43,044 nt of DNA, taken from positions 1-43,044 of the forward strand of contig NZ_AFPM01000186.1 of the NCBI RefSeq assembly GCF_000220565.1, written 5' to 3'. The DNA comes from Oceanicola sp. S124 (GTDB lineage: Bacteria > Pseudomonadota > Alphaproteobacteria > Rhodobacterales > Rhodobacteraceae). The notes below the pieces were generated by a model, which was given only the letters and a program-made list of their open reading frames with translations, was not told where the DNA came from and did not search any database. Numbering within the stretch: the stretch's first letter is position 1; every line of letters starts with the position of its first letter. Position numbers and translations under genes: made by a program. Shown here piece after piece: positions 1 to 8,746 of this stretch.

Positions 1-48
1 GTTTTCTCGGGTTTTCGCAGCGCCGGTCCTGCCGACTCTGCCCCGAAT

Positions 49-67
49 TACGAAATTTATTTTCGTA
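49..67. promoter_or_regulatory. Candidate operator palindrome upstream of nagA
   Basis: The sequence shows a perfect inverted repeat, TACGAAA-N5-TTTCGTA, in an AT-rich patch about 145 bases before the nagA start. RpiR- and GntR-type repressors of amino-sugar genes commonly bind short AT-rich dyads of this kind, so a regulator encoded left of the window is a reasonable guess. No regulator gene is visible on this side. The repeat is seen directly; its role is inference. Confidence 0.5.
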
Positions 68-212
68 GACTGCGGCGGAGATTCATGGCAGTCAATACAA
101 AAATGAGAAACACAGCAGCGACGATGAAATTCCTTTTCAACAACTGCCCGGGCAAGAGGCATGAAATCCGACAGGTGGCAGGCGCGTGCCTGTCGTGGGC
201 GGGTATGCGGTC

Positions 213-1343
213 ATGAATGACGTTGTTTCTCCTGGCGCAGCGCGGCTGTTCGACGGGCAGCACTGGCATGAGAATGCGGCGCTGCGGATCGAGGCGGGGC
301 GGGTCGTCGAGGTATGTCCCGCCGCCGATCCGCAGGTCGATATGCTGGTGCCCGGATTCGTCGATCTGCAGGTCAACGGCGGCGGCGGGGTACAGTTCAA
401 CGAGGCGCCCACGCCCGAGGCGCTGGCGCAGATCGTCGAGGCGCATCGTGCCGGGGGCACAACCGCGCTGCTGGCGACGCTGATCACCGACACCCCCGGG
501 ATAACCGCAGCGGCCATCGCCGCCACCCGCGCCGCACGCGCCGCCGGGCAGGAGGGGCTGGCAGGGCTGCACCTCGAAGGCCCACATCTCGACCCGCGCC
601 GCAAGGGCACCCATGCGCCCGGGCTGATCCGCCCGATGGAGCAGGGCGATCTCGACGCCATCCTGGCCGCGGCGCCCGACTGCGGGCACCTGCTGGTGAC
701 CCTGGCGCCCGAGGCCGCGACGGCGCAGCAGATCGCGGCGCTGGTCGCGGGCGGCGTTCAGGTCAGCCTCGGCCACAGCGATTGCACCGCCGAAGAGGCC
801 TCGCTTGCCTTCGCGGCAGGTGCTTCGATGGTCACCCACCTCTTCAACGCCATGAGCCAGCTTGGCCACCGCGCCCCCGGCCTTGTCGGGGCGGCGCTGG
901 CGGCGCCCTCGGTCCATGTCGGGCTGATCGCCGACGGCTTCCATGTCGCCGATATCGCCATGCAGGTCGCCCTGCGCGGCAAGGCGGGACCGGGGCGGGT
1001 GTTCCTCGTTTCGGATGCCATGGCCGCGACCGGCTCGGAGCTGACGCAGATCACGCTGAACGGGCGCACCATCCACCGCGCGGGCGGGCGGCTGACGCTG
1101 GCCGACGGCACGCTGGCGGGGGCGGATATCACCCTGCTCGACGCGGTGCGCTACTGCCATTACCAGCTCGGGCTGGCGCTGGACGAGGCGCTGCGGATGG
1201 CGGCGCTCTACCCGGCCGAGGCGGCGGGGCTGGCGGGCAAGGGTCATCTGGGGCGCGGTGCGGATGCGGACTTTCTGCTGATGGACAAGGATTTGCGCCT
1301 GACCTCCCTCTGGGTGGCAGGCAAGGAAAGGTGGGCGGCATGA
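213..1343 (+). CDS. nagA: N-acetylglucosamine-6-phosphate deacetylase
   Basis: Removes the acetyl group from GlcNAc-6-phosphate to give glucosamine-6-phosphate in cytoplasmic amino-sugar catabolism. The 376-aa product shows the amidohydrolase metal-site motifs in order: PGFVDLQVNGGGGV (~47-60), HLEGPHL (metal Glu), GHSDCT, THLFNAMS and LVSDAM with the catalytic Asp. Length fits the family (~370-390). The ATG at 213 is preferred because only about ten residues then precede the usual ARLFDG segment; an in-frame GTG at 186 would add nine residues. It overlaps the ROK kinase start by 4 bases (ATGA), so the two are translationally coupled. NagB is not in the window. Recognition is firm; only the start is uncertain. 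Confidence 0.93.
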   Translation: MNDVVSPGAARLFDGQHWHENAALRIEAGRVVEVCPAADPQVDMLVPGFVDLQVNGGGGVQFNEAPTPEALAQIVEAHRAGGTTALLATLITDTPGITAAAIAATRAARAAGQEGLAGLHLEGPHLDPRRKGTHAPGLIRPMEQGDLDAILAAAPDCGHLLVTLAPEAATAQQIAALVAGGVQVSLGHSDCTAEEASLAFAAGASMVTHLFNAMSQLGHRAPGLVGAALAAPSVHVGLIADGFHVADIAMQVALRGKAGPGRVFLVSDAMAATGSELTQITLNGRTIHRAGGRLTLADGTLAGADITLLDAVRYCHYQLGLALDEALRMAALYPAEAAGLAGKGHLGRGADADFLLMDKDLRLTSLWVAGKERWAA

Positions 1344-2260
1344 TCGTCTGTTTCGATATCGGCGGCTCGGCCATAAAGGGGGCGGTGGCCAGCACGGCCA
1401 GCAACGTGCGTGCCCTGTCGCGGCGCCCGACCCCGGTCGATGACTTCGACGCCTTCGTGGCCGCCCTCAGGGAGGGCATCGCCGAAGCGGGCGCGCGGCC
1501 CGAGGCGGTGGCGATCTCGATCGCCGGGGTGATCGAGCCGCGCGGCGGGCGGGCCATCGTCGCCAATATTCCCTGCCTCGACGGTCGCCCCATGGCCGCC
1601 GACCTGGAAGCCGCGCTTGGCCTGCCGGTGCGCATCGCCAATGACGCCGACTGCTTCGCCCTGGCCGAGGCCGTGGTGGGCGCGGGACGCGGGCACGCTG
1701 TCGTCTTCGGCGCCATCATCGGCACCGGCATCGGTGGCGGGCTGGTCGCGGACGGTCGGCTGGTCGCCTCGGGCGGCGGCTATGCGGGCGAATGGGGCCA
1801 CGGCCCCGTCGCGCGCCGCCTGCTCGACTGCCTGCCCGAGCCGCTGCCGGCCTTCCAGTGCGGCTGCGGGTTGAAGGGCTGCCTCGACGCCACCTGCTCG
1901 GCGCGCGGGATCGAGCGGCTCTATCGCCATATCGCCGGGGCCGAGCTGCCCTCGACCGAGGTGCTTGCGCGCTGGCACGCGGGCGAGGCGCTGGCGGGCA
2001 AGACCGTGGAAGCCTGGCTCGAGGTGCTCTCGGGGCCGTTGGCCATGGTGATCAACATGACCGGGGCCACCGTGGTGCCGGTCGGCGGCGGGCTGTCCAA
2101 CGACGTGGCCCTGATGCAGGCGCTGGATGCGGCGACCCGGCCCCTGACGCTGGCGAAACAGGACGACCCGCTGGTCGTCCGCGCCCAGTGCCAGACCGAA
2201 CCGGGGCTGATCGGCGCCGCCATTCTCGCTCTGCAGGAGGGCCAGCGCAGTGCTGCCTGA
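1340..2260 (+). CDS. ROK family sugar kinase, probable N-acetylglucosamine kinase
   Basis: A 306-aa ATP-dependent sugar kinase of the ROK family. Visible motifs: FDIGGSAIKG phosphate-binding loop (5-14), NDAD with the catalytic Asp (~101-104), GTGIGGG (128-134), EWGHGP with the zinc-ligand His (~154), and the zinc-binding CGCGLKGC motif (174-181). The start ATG lies inside the nagA stop (ATGA overlap). Sitting directly behind nagA it most plausibly phosphorylates GlcNAc to GlcNAc-6-P, the nagA substrate; ManNAc or another hexose is possible. ROK membership is clear from sequence; the substrate is inferred from context. Confidence 0.88.
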   Translation: MIVCFDIGGSAIKGAVASTASNVRALSRRPTPVDDFDAFVAALREGIAEAGARPEAVAISIAGVIEPRGGRAIVANIPCLDGRPMAADLEAALGLPVRIANDADCFALAEAVVGAGRGHAVVFGAIIGTGIGGGLVADGRLVASGGGYAGEWGHGPVARRLLDCLPEPLPAFQCGCGLKGCLDATCSARGIERLYRHIAGAELPSTEVLARWHAGEALAGKTVEAWLEVLSGPLAMVINMTGATVVPVGGGLSNDVALMQALDAATRPLTLAKQDDPLVVRAQCQTEPGLIGAAILALQEGQRSAA

Positions 2261-2296
2261 ACCTGCCGCCCGCGCATTCGCAAGGAAGGACACCGC

Positions 2297-3805
2297 GTGA
2301 GGATCTTCACCGCTTCGCTGGCGACCGAGACCAATACCTTCTCGCCTCTGCCCACCGACCGTGCCGCCTTCGAGGCCGCCTTCTACGCTGGTCCGGGGCA
2401 GCACCCGGAGACGCCGACGCTCTGTTCCTCTCCGGTGCCGATCCTGCGGCGGCGCGGGCGGGCCGAGGGGTTCACGGTGATCGAGGGCAGTGCCTCCTGG
2501 GCCGAGCCCGCCGGGCTGATCAAGCGCGAGACCTACGAAGAGCTGCGCGACGAGATCCTGGACCAATTGCGCGCCGCGCTGCCTGTCGATGGCGTGGTGC
2601 TGGGCCTGCATGGCGCCATGGTTGCCCAGGGCTATGACGATTGCGAAGGCGACCTGCTGGAGCGTGTCCGCCAGATCGTCGGCGCCGAGGTGCTGGTCGC
2701 GGCCGAGTTCGACCCGCACAGCCATCTGACCCGCCGCCGCGTGGCGCAGCTGGACATCGCGGCCATGTTCCTCGAATTCCCGCACACCGATTTCCAGGAG
2801 CGCGGCGAGCATGTGGTCGACCTGGCCCTGCGTGCCCTGCGCGGAGAGATCCGGCCCGTCATATCGACCTTCGACTGCAGGATGATCGGCATCTACCCGA
2901 CCAGCCAGCAGCCGATGCGCGGTTTCGTCGACCGGATGAAGGCGCTGGAGGGGCAGGGCCGGGTGCTCTCGGCCTCTGTCGTGCATGGCTTCATGGCAGG
3001 CGATGTGCCCGAGATGGGGACGAAGATCCTCGTCGTCACCGATGCGGCCCCGGAGGAGGGCGCGGCGCTGGCCCGGCGGCTGGGGGAAGAGCTGTACCGC
3101 CTGCGCGGGCAGACCGCGATGCCGATCCTCGATTTCGAGGCCGGGATCGACGCGGCGCTGGAAACCCGCGCCAAGGATACCTCGAAGCCCGTCACCATCG
3201 CCGATACCTGGGACAATCCGGGCGGCGGCTGCGCGGGTGACGGCACCCATGTGCTGCTGTCGCTGATGAAGCGCGGCGTGGACCGCGTGGCTTGCGGTGC
3301 CATCTGGGATCCGATCGCGGTCAGCTTCTGCCATGCGGCGGGCGAGGGCGCGACGCTGCGCCTGCGCTTCGGCGGCAAGGCTGGCGCCGAGGCCGGCCCG
3401 CCCATCGACGCCGAGGTCATCGTGCGCCATGTGGCCGCCGAGGGCTGGCAGAGCTTCCGCGCCAGCCGGGTCACCCTGGGGCGCACGGCGGTGGTGCGCA
3501 TTGCCGGAACCGAGATCGACGTGGTGCTGATCTCGTCCCGCTCGCAGACCTACGAGCCCTCGCTGTTCTCCAACCACGGGGTCGATTTCGCCGGCAAGGA
3601 GATCCTGCTGGTGAAATCCACCAACCATTTTCACGCGGGCTTCGATCCGGTCTCGTCGCGGATCATCCATGTCGACAGCCCGTCCAGCTATCCGACCAAC
3701 CCGGCGGCGACGCTCTACCAGAAGGCGGGCCGCGATTTCTGGCCCAAGGTCGAGGACCCGCTGGGGCTGGATGCGCGCGACACGGCAGAAGAGGAAGCCC
3801 GATGA
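2297..3805 (+). CDS. M81 family metallopeptidase (MlrC/microcystinase C-like)
   Basis: A 502-aa protein of the M81/MlrC family, named after the zinc enzyme that finishes microcystin breakdown but widespread in bacteria that do not degrade toxins. Typical family segments are the N-terminal MRIFTASLATETNTFSPLP, VLGLHGAMVAQGYDDCEGD (~101-119), FDPHSH (~138-143) and FPHTDFQERG (~161-170), which supply His and Asp metal ligands. The start is a GTG preceded by AAGGAAGG. The 3' end overlaps the SDR start by 4 bases. In this operon it may cleave an amide or peptide linked to an amino sugar; that role is inference and the real substrate is unknown. Confidence 0.85.
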   Translation: MRIFTASLATETNTFSPLPTDRAAFEAAFYAGPGQHPETPTLCSSPVPILRRRGRAEGFTVIEGSASWAEPAGLIKRETYEELRDEILDQLRAALPVDGVVLGLHGAMVAQGYDDCEGDLLERVRQIVGAEVLVAAEFDPHSHLTRRRVAQLDIAAMFLEFPHTDFQERGEHVVDLALRALRGEIRPVISTFDCRMIGIYPTSQQPMRGFVDRMKALEGQGRVLSASVVHGFMAGDVPEMGTKILVVTDAAPEEGAALARRLGEELYRLRGQTAMPILDFEAGIDAALETRAKDTSKPVTIADTWDNPGGGCAGDGTHVLLSLMKRGVDRVACGAIWDPIAVSFCHAAGEGATLRLRFGGKAGAEAGPPIDAEVIVRHVAAEGWQSFRASRVTLGRTAVVRIAGTEIDVVLISSRSQTYEPSLFSNHGVDFAGKEILLVKSTNHFHAGFDPVSSRIIHVDSPSSYPTNPAATLYQKAGRDFWPKVEDPLGLDARDTAEEEAR

Positions 3806-4545
3806 TCAACCTGGCAGGCAAGCGCGTCGTGCTGACCGGCGCGGGCGGTGGCATCGGCTCGGCCATGCTGCGGGCGCTGAACGAGGCCGGGGCGCATGTG
3901 GTCGCCTGTGATCGCTCGGGCACCGGGATCACCGGCGCCGCCGAGGTCGAGCTGTTCGACATCACCGACGCCGATGAGATCGCCGCCGCCGCCGCGCGCA
4001 TCTTGGCCCGGCCCGTCGACGTGCTGATCTCGAACGCCGGGGGCACCCGGGTCGAGACCATGGAAGCCACGGACCGCGCCGCCATCGACTTCGACCTGTC
4101 GCTGAATTTCACCGGGGCGGCGCAGTTCAGCCGCGCCCTGCTGCCTGCGATGCGGGATGCCGGCGGCGCGATGGTCTTCGTGGCCTCGGTCAATGGGCTG
4201 GCGCATTTCGGCAACCCGGCCTATTCGGCGGCCAAGGCCGGGCTGATCGCCTGGGCCAGGGCCATTGCCACCGAAGAGGGCCGCCATGGCATCCGCGCCA
4301 ATGTGGTCGCGCCGGGCTCGGTCCACACCCCCGCCTGGGACGAGCGCAAGGCGCGCCAGCCCGACATCTTCGACAAGGTGACGGCGCTTTATCCGCTGGG
4401 GCGGCTGGTGCGGCCCGAAGAGGTTGCCAGCGCGGCACTGTTCCTTGCCTCGCCGCTGGCCAGCGGCGTCACCGGCACGGTGCTGCCGGTGGATGCAGGG
4501 CTGACGGCGGGCAACCTGCCGTTCATCGACATCATCAGCCAGTGA
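3802..4545 (+). CDS. SDR family NAD(P)-dependent oxidoreductase
   Basis: A 247-aa classical short-chain dehydrogenase. The Rossmann motif TGAGGGIG is at 12-19, NAG at 78-80, catalytic Ser129 and the Y141-x3-K145 pair, with the PG motif of the cofactor loop further on (VVAPGSVHTP). The residue after the second beta strand is Asp37 (VACDRSG), which usually favours NAD over NADP. It overlaps the M81 gene by ATGA and is the last gene of the plus-strand operon. Its stop runs 11 bases into the stop of the convergent P450 gene, leaving no room for a separate terminator. Substrate unknown; a hydroxy or sugar-derived compound is likely. Confidence 0.88.
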   Translation: MINLAGKRVVLTGAGGGIGSAMLRALNEAGAHVVACDRSGTGITGAAEVELFDITDADEIAAAAARILARPVDVLISNAGGTRVETMEATDRAAIDFDLSLNFTGAAQFSRALLPAMRDAGGAMVFVASVNGLAHFGNPAYSAAKAGLIAWARAIATEEGRHGIRANVVAPGSVHTPAWDERKARQPDIFDKVTALYPLGRLVRPEEVASAALFLASPLASGVTGTVLPVDAGLTAGNLPFIDIISQ

Positions 4546-5719
4546 GGCCGTGCAGCCGCAGCGGCACGCTTAGCGGGCCGTATTCGGGCCAGCGGGTCAT
4601 CTCGGGCGTGCCGAGCATCTCGAGCCGCCATGTGCGCGCGGTCAGCTGGGCCAGCACCTCGCGCAGCAGCAGCCGGGCCAGTGGTGCGCCGGGGCACATG
4701 TGGGCGCCACGTCCGAAGGTCAGCAGGTCGCGGGCCGTGCGGTCGAGCCGGTAGTCGGCGGGATCGGGGAAGACCTCAGGGTCGCGGTTGGCGGCGGTGA
4801 AGACCACGGCCACCGGATCGCCCGCGTGAACCGGACAGCCGCCGATGGTGGTGTCCTGTGTCGCGGTGCGGGCGAAGCCGCGATAGGGCGTATAGAGACG
4901 CAGCAGCTCTTCCAGGGCCACGGGCACCAGCGCGGGATCTTCGCGCAGCTCGGCGTGGTGATCGGGGTGGCGGGCCAGGTGGACGGCCATCGAGCCGATG
5001 AAGGTCGTCGGCGCGATGATCCCGACCAGCAGGAACTGCCTGAGGGCGCCGAGGATCAGGTCATCGGCCAGCGGTTCGCCCTGTACCCGCACGGCCAGCA
5101 GGCAGGCGACAGGATCATCCTCGGGCGCGCGGGGGTGGGCGTGACGGTCGGCAATCAGCGCGGCGGCGAGGGCGTAAAGCGCATCGCTGCGCTCGCGCAG
5201 GGTCTCGAAGTCCTGCCGTTGCAGGGCCATGTTGAACTCGGCGCCCACGGTGCGGATTTCTTCGGCGGCCTCGGGCGAGAGGTTGAAAAACTCGGCCAGC
5301 AGGGTGATCGGCAGGGTGAAGGAGAAGTCGGCGCAGATGTCACCCTCGCCCTTCTCCAGCAGCGGCGTCAGCTGGGCATCGACCATGTCGCGCACCCGCG
5401 CGTTCCATGTGGCCAGTCGCGCCGGGGTCAGGAAGCGCAGCAGGGCGCTGCGGTAGGGGATGTTGTCCGGCGGATCCAGGTGCAGCGGCGGGCGGCGCTG
5501 CGTGGTGGCGACGGGGGGCACGACGTTCTGCACCCGGGTGGTGAAGCGCCGCCAGTCCTCCAGCACCTCGCAGGCATCGGCGTGGCGAGTGACGGCCCAG
5601 AAGCCGCCCAGGTCCTCGGTCCAGGCGACGGGGCAATGGCTGCGCAGCTCGGCGAAAAGCGCATGCGGGCTGTCGAAATCCTCGACTTCGGGCAGGGTGA
5701 AATCGGGCTTGTGGGTCAT
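4535..5719 (-). CDS. Cytochrome P450 (first of a tandem pair, downstream copy)
   Basis: A soluble 394-aa bacterial class I-type P450. ExxR is E271-R274 (EELLRLYTP), and the heme loop FGRGAHMCPG holds the thiolate Cys342. The I-helix segment reads LVGIIAPTTF (231-240): the usual Gly-x-Asp/Glu-Thr oxygen-activation motif has Pro in the acid position but keeps Thr-Thr. The start overlaps the stop of the upstream P450 by 4 bases, so both are co-translated. No ferredoxin or ferredoxin reductase gene lies in the operon. With a TRAP importer upstream, the likely job is hydroxylation or demethylation of an imported organic acid; substrate unknown. Confidence 0.92.
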   Translation of the reverse strand: MTHKPDFTLPEVEDFDSPHALFAELRSHCPVAWTEDLGGFWAVTRHADACEVLEDWRRFTTRVQNVVPPVATTQRRPPLHLDPPDNIPYRSALLRFLTPARLATWNARVRDMVDAQLTPLLEKGEGDICADFSFTLPITLLAEFFNLSPEAAEEIRTVGAEFNMALQRQDFETLRERSDALYALAAALIADRHAHPRAPEDDPVACLLAVRVQGEPLADDLILGALRQFLLVGIIAPTTFIGSMAVHLARHPDHHAELREDPALVPVALEELLRLYTPYRGFARTATQDTTIGGCPVHAGDPVAVVFTAANRDPEVFPDPADYRLDRTARDLLTFGRGAHMCPGAPLARLLLREVLAQLTARTWRLEMLGTPEMTRWPEYGPLSVPLRLHGLTG

Positions 5720-6921
5720 GCCACACCTCGCAGATCGAGACGCATGGAAGTCACGCCGTATTCCGTCCAGCGTGCCCATGTGGGCTCGGCCGCGAGGTCA
5801 AGGCCCGGGGCGCGCAGAAGCTGGGCCAGGGTCAGCCGGGCCTGACGGCGGGCGAGGCTTTGGCCGATGCACATATGCGGGCCGATGCCGAAGGCGATGT
5901 GACGATTGGGGGCGCGGTCGGGGCGGAACTCCATCGGCGCGTCAAAGACCTCTTCATCGCGGTTGGCCGAGAGGAAGTTGAGCGCGACGGGGCAACCCTG
6001 CGGGATCTCGGTGCCCGAAAGCCTGGTGTCCTTCGTCGCGACCCGCACAAGCGCCTGGTTGGGCGAATAGAAGCGCAGCAGCTCTTCGATCAGCGCGCGT
6101 TCGCCGGAAGGGTCGTGGCGCAGCATCTGCACATGTTGCGGATGGCTCGCCATGTGCCAGGCCAGCGAACAGAGAAAATTGCGCGGCACGACATGGCCGC
6201 CGATCAGGTTGAGGCGGACCATGCCGGCCAGTTCTTCAGGCGTGAAGGCGCCGCCCTCGGGCTCATGCGCCATCAGGCCCGACACCATGTCGACCTCGGG
6301 GTCGCGCGGCGCGGCGATGCGGTCAGCCACGAGGTCGATGGCGAACTGGTCGACGAGGCGCGACAGCCGCCCGGCCTCGCTCAGGTTCTCGGCCTGCACG
6401 GCGGCGACGTAGTCGTGGCTGAGGTGGCCGATCTCGTCCGCCTCGGCCAGGTCCATGCCGACCAGGATGCAGAGCGCGCCCTGGGTGAAGGGCCCGGCGA
6501 AACCATCGCCGAAATCGGCATCCGCGGGCGTTTCGAGCAGGCGGTCGAAGAGGCTTGTGGCCAGCGCGTCCAGCTCGGGCTCCATCCGCTTCATGCGGTT
6601 TTCCTTGAAGAACAGGTTCAGCCCCTTGCGGTAGCGATCCGAGTCCGGCGGGTCCTTCTGCAACGGCAGGCGCGGCAGGCCCTTGCGAGGGGACGAGGGG
6701 ATGACGGTCATCTTCGTTGCCGTGAAGGTTTCCGGATCGCGCGAGGCGGCGCAGACATCCGCATGCCGCATCAGGGTGACGAAACCGCCCCACTCCTCGG
6801 ACCAGGCCACGGGGGCCTCGGCGCGCAGACGCTCGTGGACTTCGGCCGGGTCCGACAGGGTCTCGGGGGATACCGGGCTCCAGTCCGCGCGGCGTTTCAC
6901 ATCATTGTCCTGGGAAGCCAT
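5716..6921 (-). CDS. Cytochrome P450 (second of a tandem pair, upstream copy)
   Basis: A soluble 401-aa P450. ExxR is E280-R283 (EELLRFYSP); the heme loop FGIGPHMCIG carries Cys351. The I-helix reads LIGGHVVPRNF (239-249), so both the acid and the Thr of the canonical (A/G)Gx(D/E)T(T/S) motif are replaced (Val-Val). That is uncommon and suggests altered oxygen activation or a substrate-assisted mechanism (inference). The ATG at 6921 lies 25 bases inside the dctM-like gene. It is only distantly similar to its tandem partner by eye, so this is not a recent duplication. The pair may act sequentially on one substrate. Confidence 0.92.
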   Translation of the reverse strand: MASQDNDVKRRADWSPVSPETLSDPAEVHERLRAEAPVAWSEEWGGFVTLMRHADVCAASRDPETFTATKMTVIPSSPRKGLPRLPLQKDPPDSDRYRKGLNLFFKENRMKRMEPELDALATSLFDRLLETPADADFGDGFAGPFTQGALCILVGMDLAEADEIGHLSHDYVAAVQAENLSEAGRLSRLVDQFAIDLVADRIAAPRDPEVDMVSGLMAHEPEGGAFTPEELAGMVRLNLIGGHVVPRNFLCSLAWHMASHPQHVQMLRHDPSGERALIEELLRFYSPNQALVRVATKDTRLSGTEIPQGCPVALNFLSANRDEEVFDAPMEFRPDRAPNRHIAFGIGPHMCIGQSLARRQARLTLAQLLRAPGLDLAAEPTWARWTEYGVTSMRLDLRGVA

Positions 6922-8171
6922 AGCGAGATCTCCGGGATGTAGGTGACAAGGATCAGGAAGAGCGCCATCAGCGCCACGAAGGGCAGCATGCCGCGGATCG
7001 CCTCGGACATCGGGGCGCGGGCGATGGAGCTGAGCACGAAGATGTTCAGCCCGATCGGCGGGGTCAGGAAGGCGATCTCCATGTTGACGATCAGCACGAT
7101 GCCGAAGTGCATCGGGTTGATGCCCAGCTGGGCCAGCAGGGGCAGGACGATGGGGGTGACGATCAGCATCACCGCCACGGCGTCCAGGAACATGCCCAGC
7201 ACGATCATGATGACGTTCAGGGCCAGCAGGAACTGCCAGGGCTTCAGGTCCCAGTCGATGGCAAGGTTGACCAGCGCCGTCGGCACGCCCGAGCCGGTGA
7301 TCCAATGGGCGAACAGCATGGCGAACATGACGATGAAGGTGACGGCAGAGGCCGATTTCATCGCCTCGGTCGCCATGCCGAAGATTTCGCGCGGCTTGAC
7401 CTCGCGGTAGACCAGCAGCGCCACCAGGACCGAGGCGACGGCGGCCACGCCCGCGCTTTCGGTGACGGTGGTGTAGCCGGAATAGATGCCCGCGAAGACC
7501 GACAGCGGGATGGCCACGGCCGGCAGGGCGCGCAGGTTCTTGGCAATGAAGTCGGACCGGCTTGCGCGGAGGCCCGAGGCATAGCCCTTGCGGCGCGAGT
7601 AGAAGATCACCCAGGCGGCCAGGATCGCGGCCTGGATCAGCCCGGGGATGACGCCTGCCAGGAAGAGCTGCGGCACCGAGACCTCGGCGATCAGCCCGTA
7701 GAGGATCATCGACAGCGAGGGCGGGATCAGGATGCCAAGGGTGCCCGAGGCGCCGACAAGGCCAAGCGCGAAGGGCCGGTCGTAGCCGCGTGCCATCATC
7801 GCCGGGATCAGCACGGTGCCCATGGCCATGGCGGTGACGACGGAGCTGCCCGAGATCGCCGCAAAGAGCGTCGTGGCGATGACGCAGACCAGCCCCAGGC
7901 CGCCGCGGATATGACCGACCCAGGTTTCCGCCGCCTCGATGATGATCCGCGCGATGCCGCCCTTCTGCATGAAGGTCGCGGCCATGACGAAGAAGGGCAC
8001 GGCCAGGAAGGTGGTCGAGTTGATCCCCGAGACCGAATGCGCGGCAGCATCCATCAGGGGCTTGCCCTCGAGGCCCAGCATCACCAGCGCCACGGTACCG
8101 AGCGCCACGAAGATGGGCGCGCCAAGGGCCATCAGCGCCAGCATGGCGCCAAGTCCGATCAGGGCTTCCAT
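6897..8171 (-). CDS. TRAP transporter large permease subunit (DctM-like)
   Basis: A 424-aa inner-membrane protein with about twelve hydrophobic segments, the ion-coupled translocation subunit of a tripartite TRAP importer. Family-typical stretches include FVMAATFMQKGGIARIIIEA, SGSSVVTAMAMGTVLIP and GTLGILIPPSLSMILYG. The ATG at 8171 is chosen over an in-frame upstream start at 8198 because GGAGG sits at the right distance and the start lies one base beyond the DctQ stop. It works with the DctQ and DctP genes upstream; the P450 genes follow within the same transcript. Confidence 0.93.
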   Translation of the reverse strand: MEALIGLGAMLALMALGAPIFVALGTVALVMLGLEGKPLMDAAAHSVSGINSTTFLAVPFFVMAATFMQKGGIARIIIEAAETWVGHIRGGLGLVCVIATTLFAAISGSSVVTAMAMGTVLIPAMMARGYDRPFALGLVGASGTLGILIPPSLSMILYGLIAEVSVPQLFLAGVIPGLIQAAILAAWVIFYSRRKGYASGLRASRSDFIAKNLRALPAVAIPLSVFAGIYSGYTTVTESAGVAAVASVLVALLVYREVKPREIFGMATEAMKSASAVTFIVMFAMLFAHWITGSGVPTALVNLAIDWDLKPWQFLLALNVIMIVLGMFLDAVAVMLIVTPIVLPLLAQLGINPMHFGIVLIVNMEIAFLTPPIGLNIFVLSSIARAPMSEAIRGMLPFVALMALFLILVTYIPEISLWLPRTMM

Positions 8172-8172
8172 G

Positions 8173-8706
8173 TCAGTGTCCTCCGGCTTCGGGGGCAAGG
8201 TCGGCGCCGAAGGGGCGCTGGCCTTGCAGCAGGATCAGCCCGATGCGGCCGAGGATCAGCACCATGCCGACCGGCAGGGCAAGGAAGACCGCCCAGGCCT
8301 GCGGCATGCGCAGGGTCGAGGCCGAGCGTTCGTCCAGCAGCAGGGCGAAATCCACCGCCTGCCAGCCATAGACCGCCATGGCGGCGCAGAAGGCGATGGT
8401 CAGCACGGTCACCACCCAGCCCAAAACCCGTTGCAGGCGCGGCCCGAGGGCGGCGATGACGACCTCGGTCGCGATATGGCGGCGCTCGGCCACCAGCACG
8501 CTGCCCGAAAGGACGCTGGCCCAGATGATGCAGTAGATGGCGATCTCTTCGGCCCAGTCCACGGCGTGCAGGGGGGCGAGGGCACGGACGACGGCCCCTC
8601 CGAGGAAGCAGCCGAGGGCCGCGAAGATGAGGCATCCGATCAGGATCATCTCGATCCTGGTCCAGAGCTTTAGAATTCTGGTGATCATGTCGGGTCCGGG
8701 TGTCAT
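8173..8706 (-). CDS. TRAP transporter small permease subunit (DctQ-like)
   Basis: A 177-aa four-helix membrane protein of the DctQ family, which forms the membrane module with DctM. Hydrophobic segments are visible at about 20-40, 55-75, 95-120 and 140-160, and the characteristic DWAEEIAIYCIIWASVLSG segment (~50-68) is present. The start is uncertain: ATG 8706 gives the longest form, ATG 8688 (MITRILKL) is equally plausible; neither has a strong ribosome binding site. It is separated from the DctP gene by a spacer with a stem-loop. Confidence 0.87.
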   Translation of the reverse strand: MTPGPDMITRILKLWTRIEMILIGCLIFAALGCFLGGAVVRALAPLHAVDWAEEIAIYCIIWASVLSGSVLVAERRHIATEVVIAALGPRLQRVLGWVVTVLTIAFCAAMAVYGWQAVDFALLLDERSASTLRMPQAWAVFLALPVGMVLILGRIGLILLQGQRPFGADLAPEAGGH

Positions 8707-8746
8707 GAGGGGCCGGAAGGGCCGGGCGCAGGCAGGGCGGAAATGC

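Noticed and set aside
1244-3670. 808-codon open frame on the minus strand
   Set aside because: It lies opposite the well-supported nagA, ROK and M81 genes; its product is Arg/Gly/His-rich low-complexity sequence with no motifs, as expected of a shadow frame in very GC-rich DNA.
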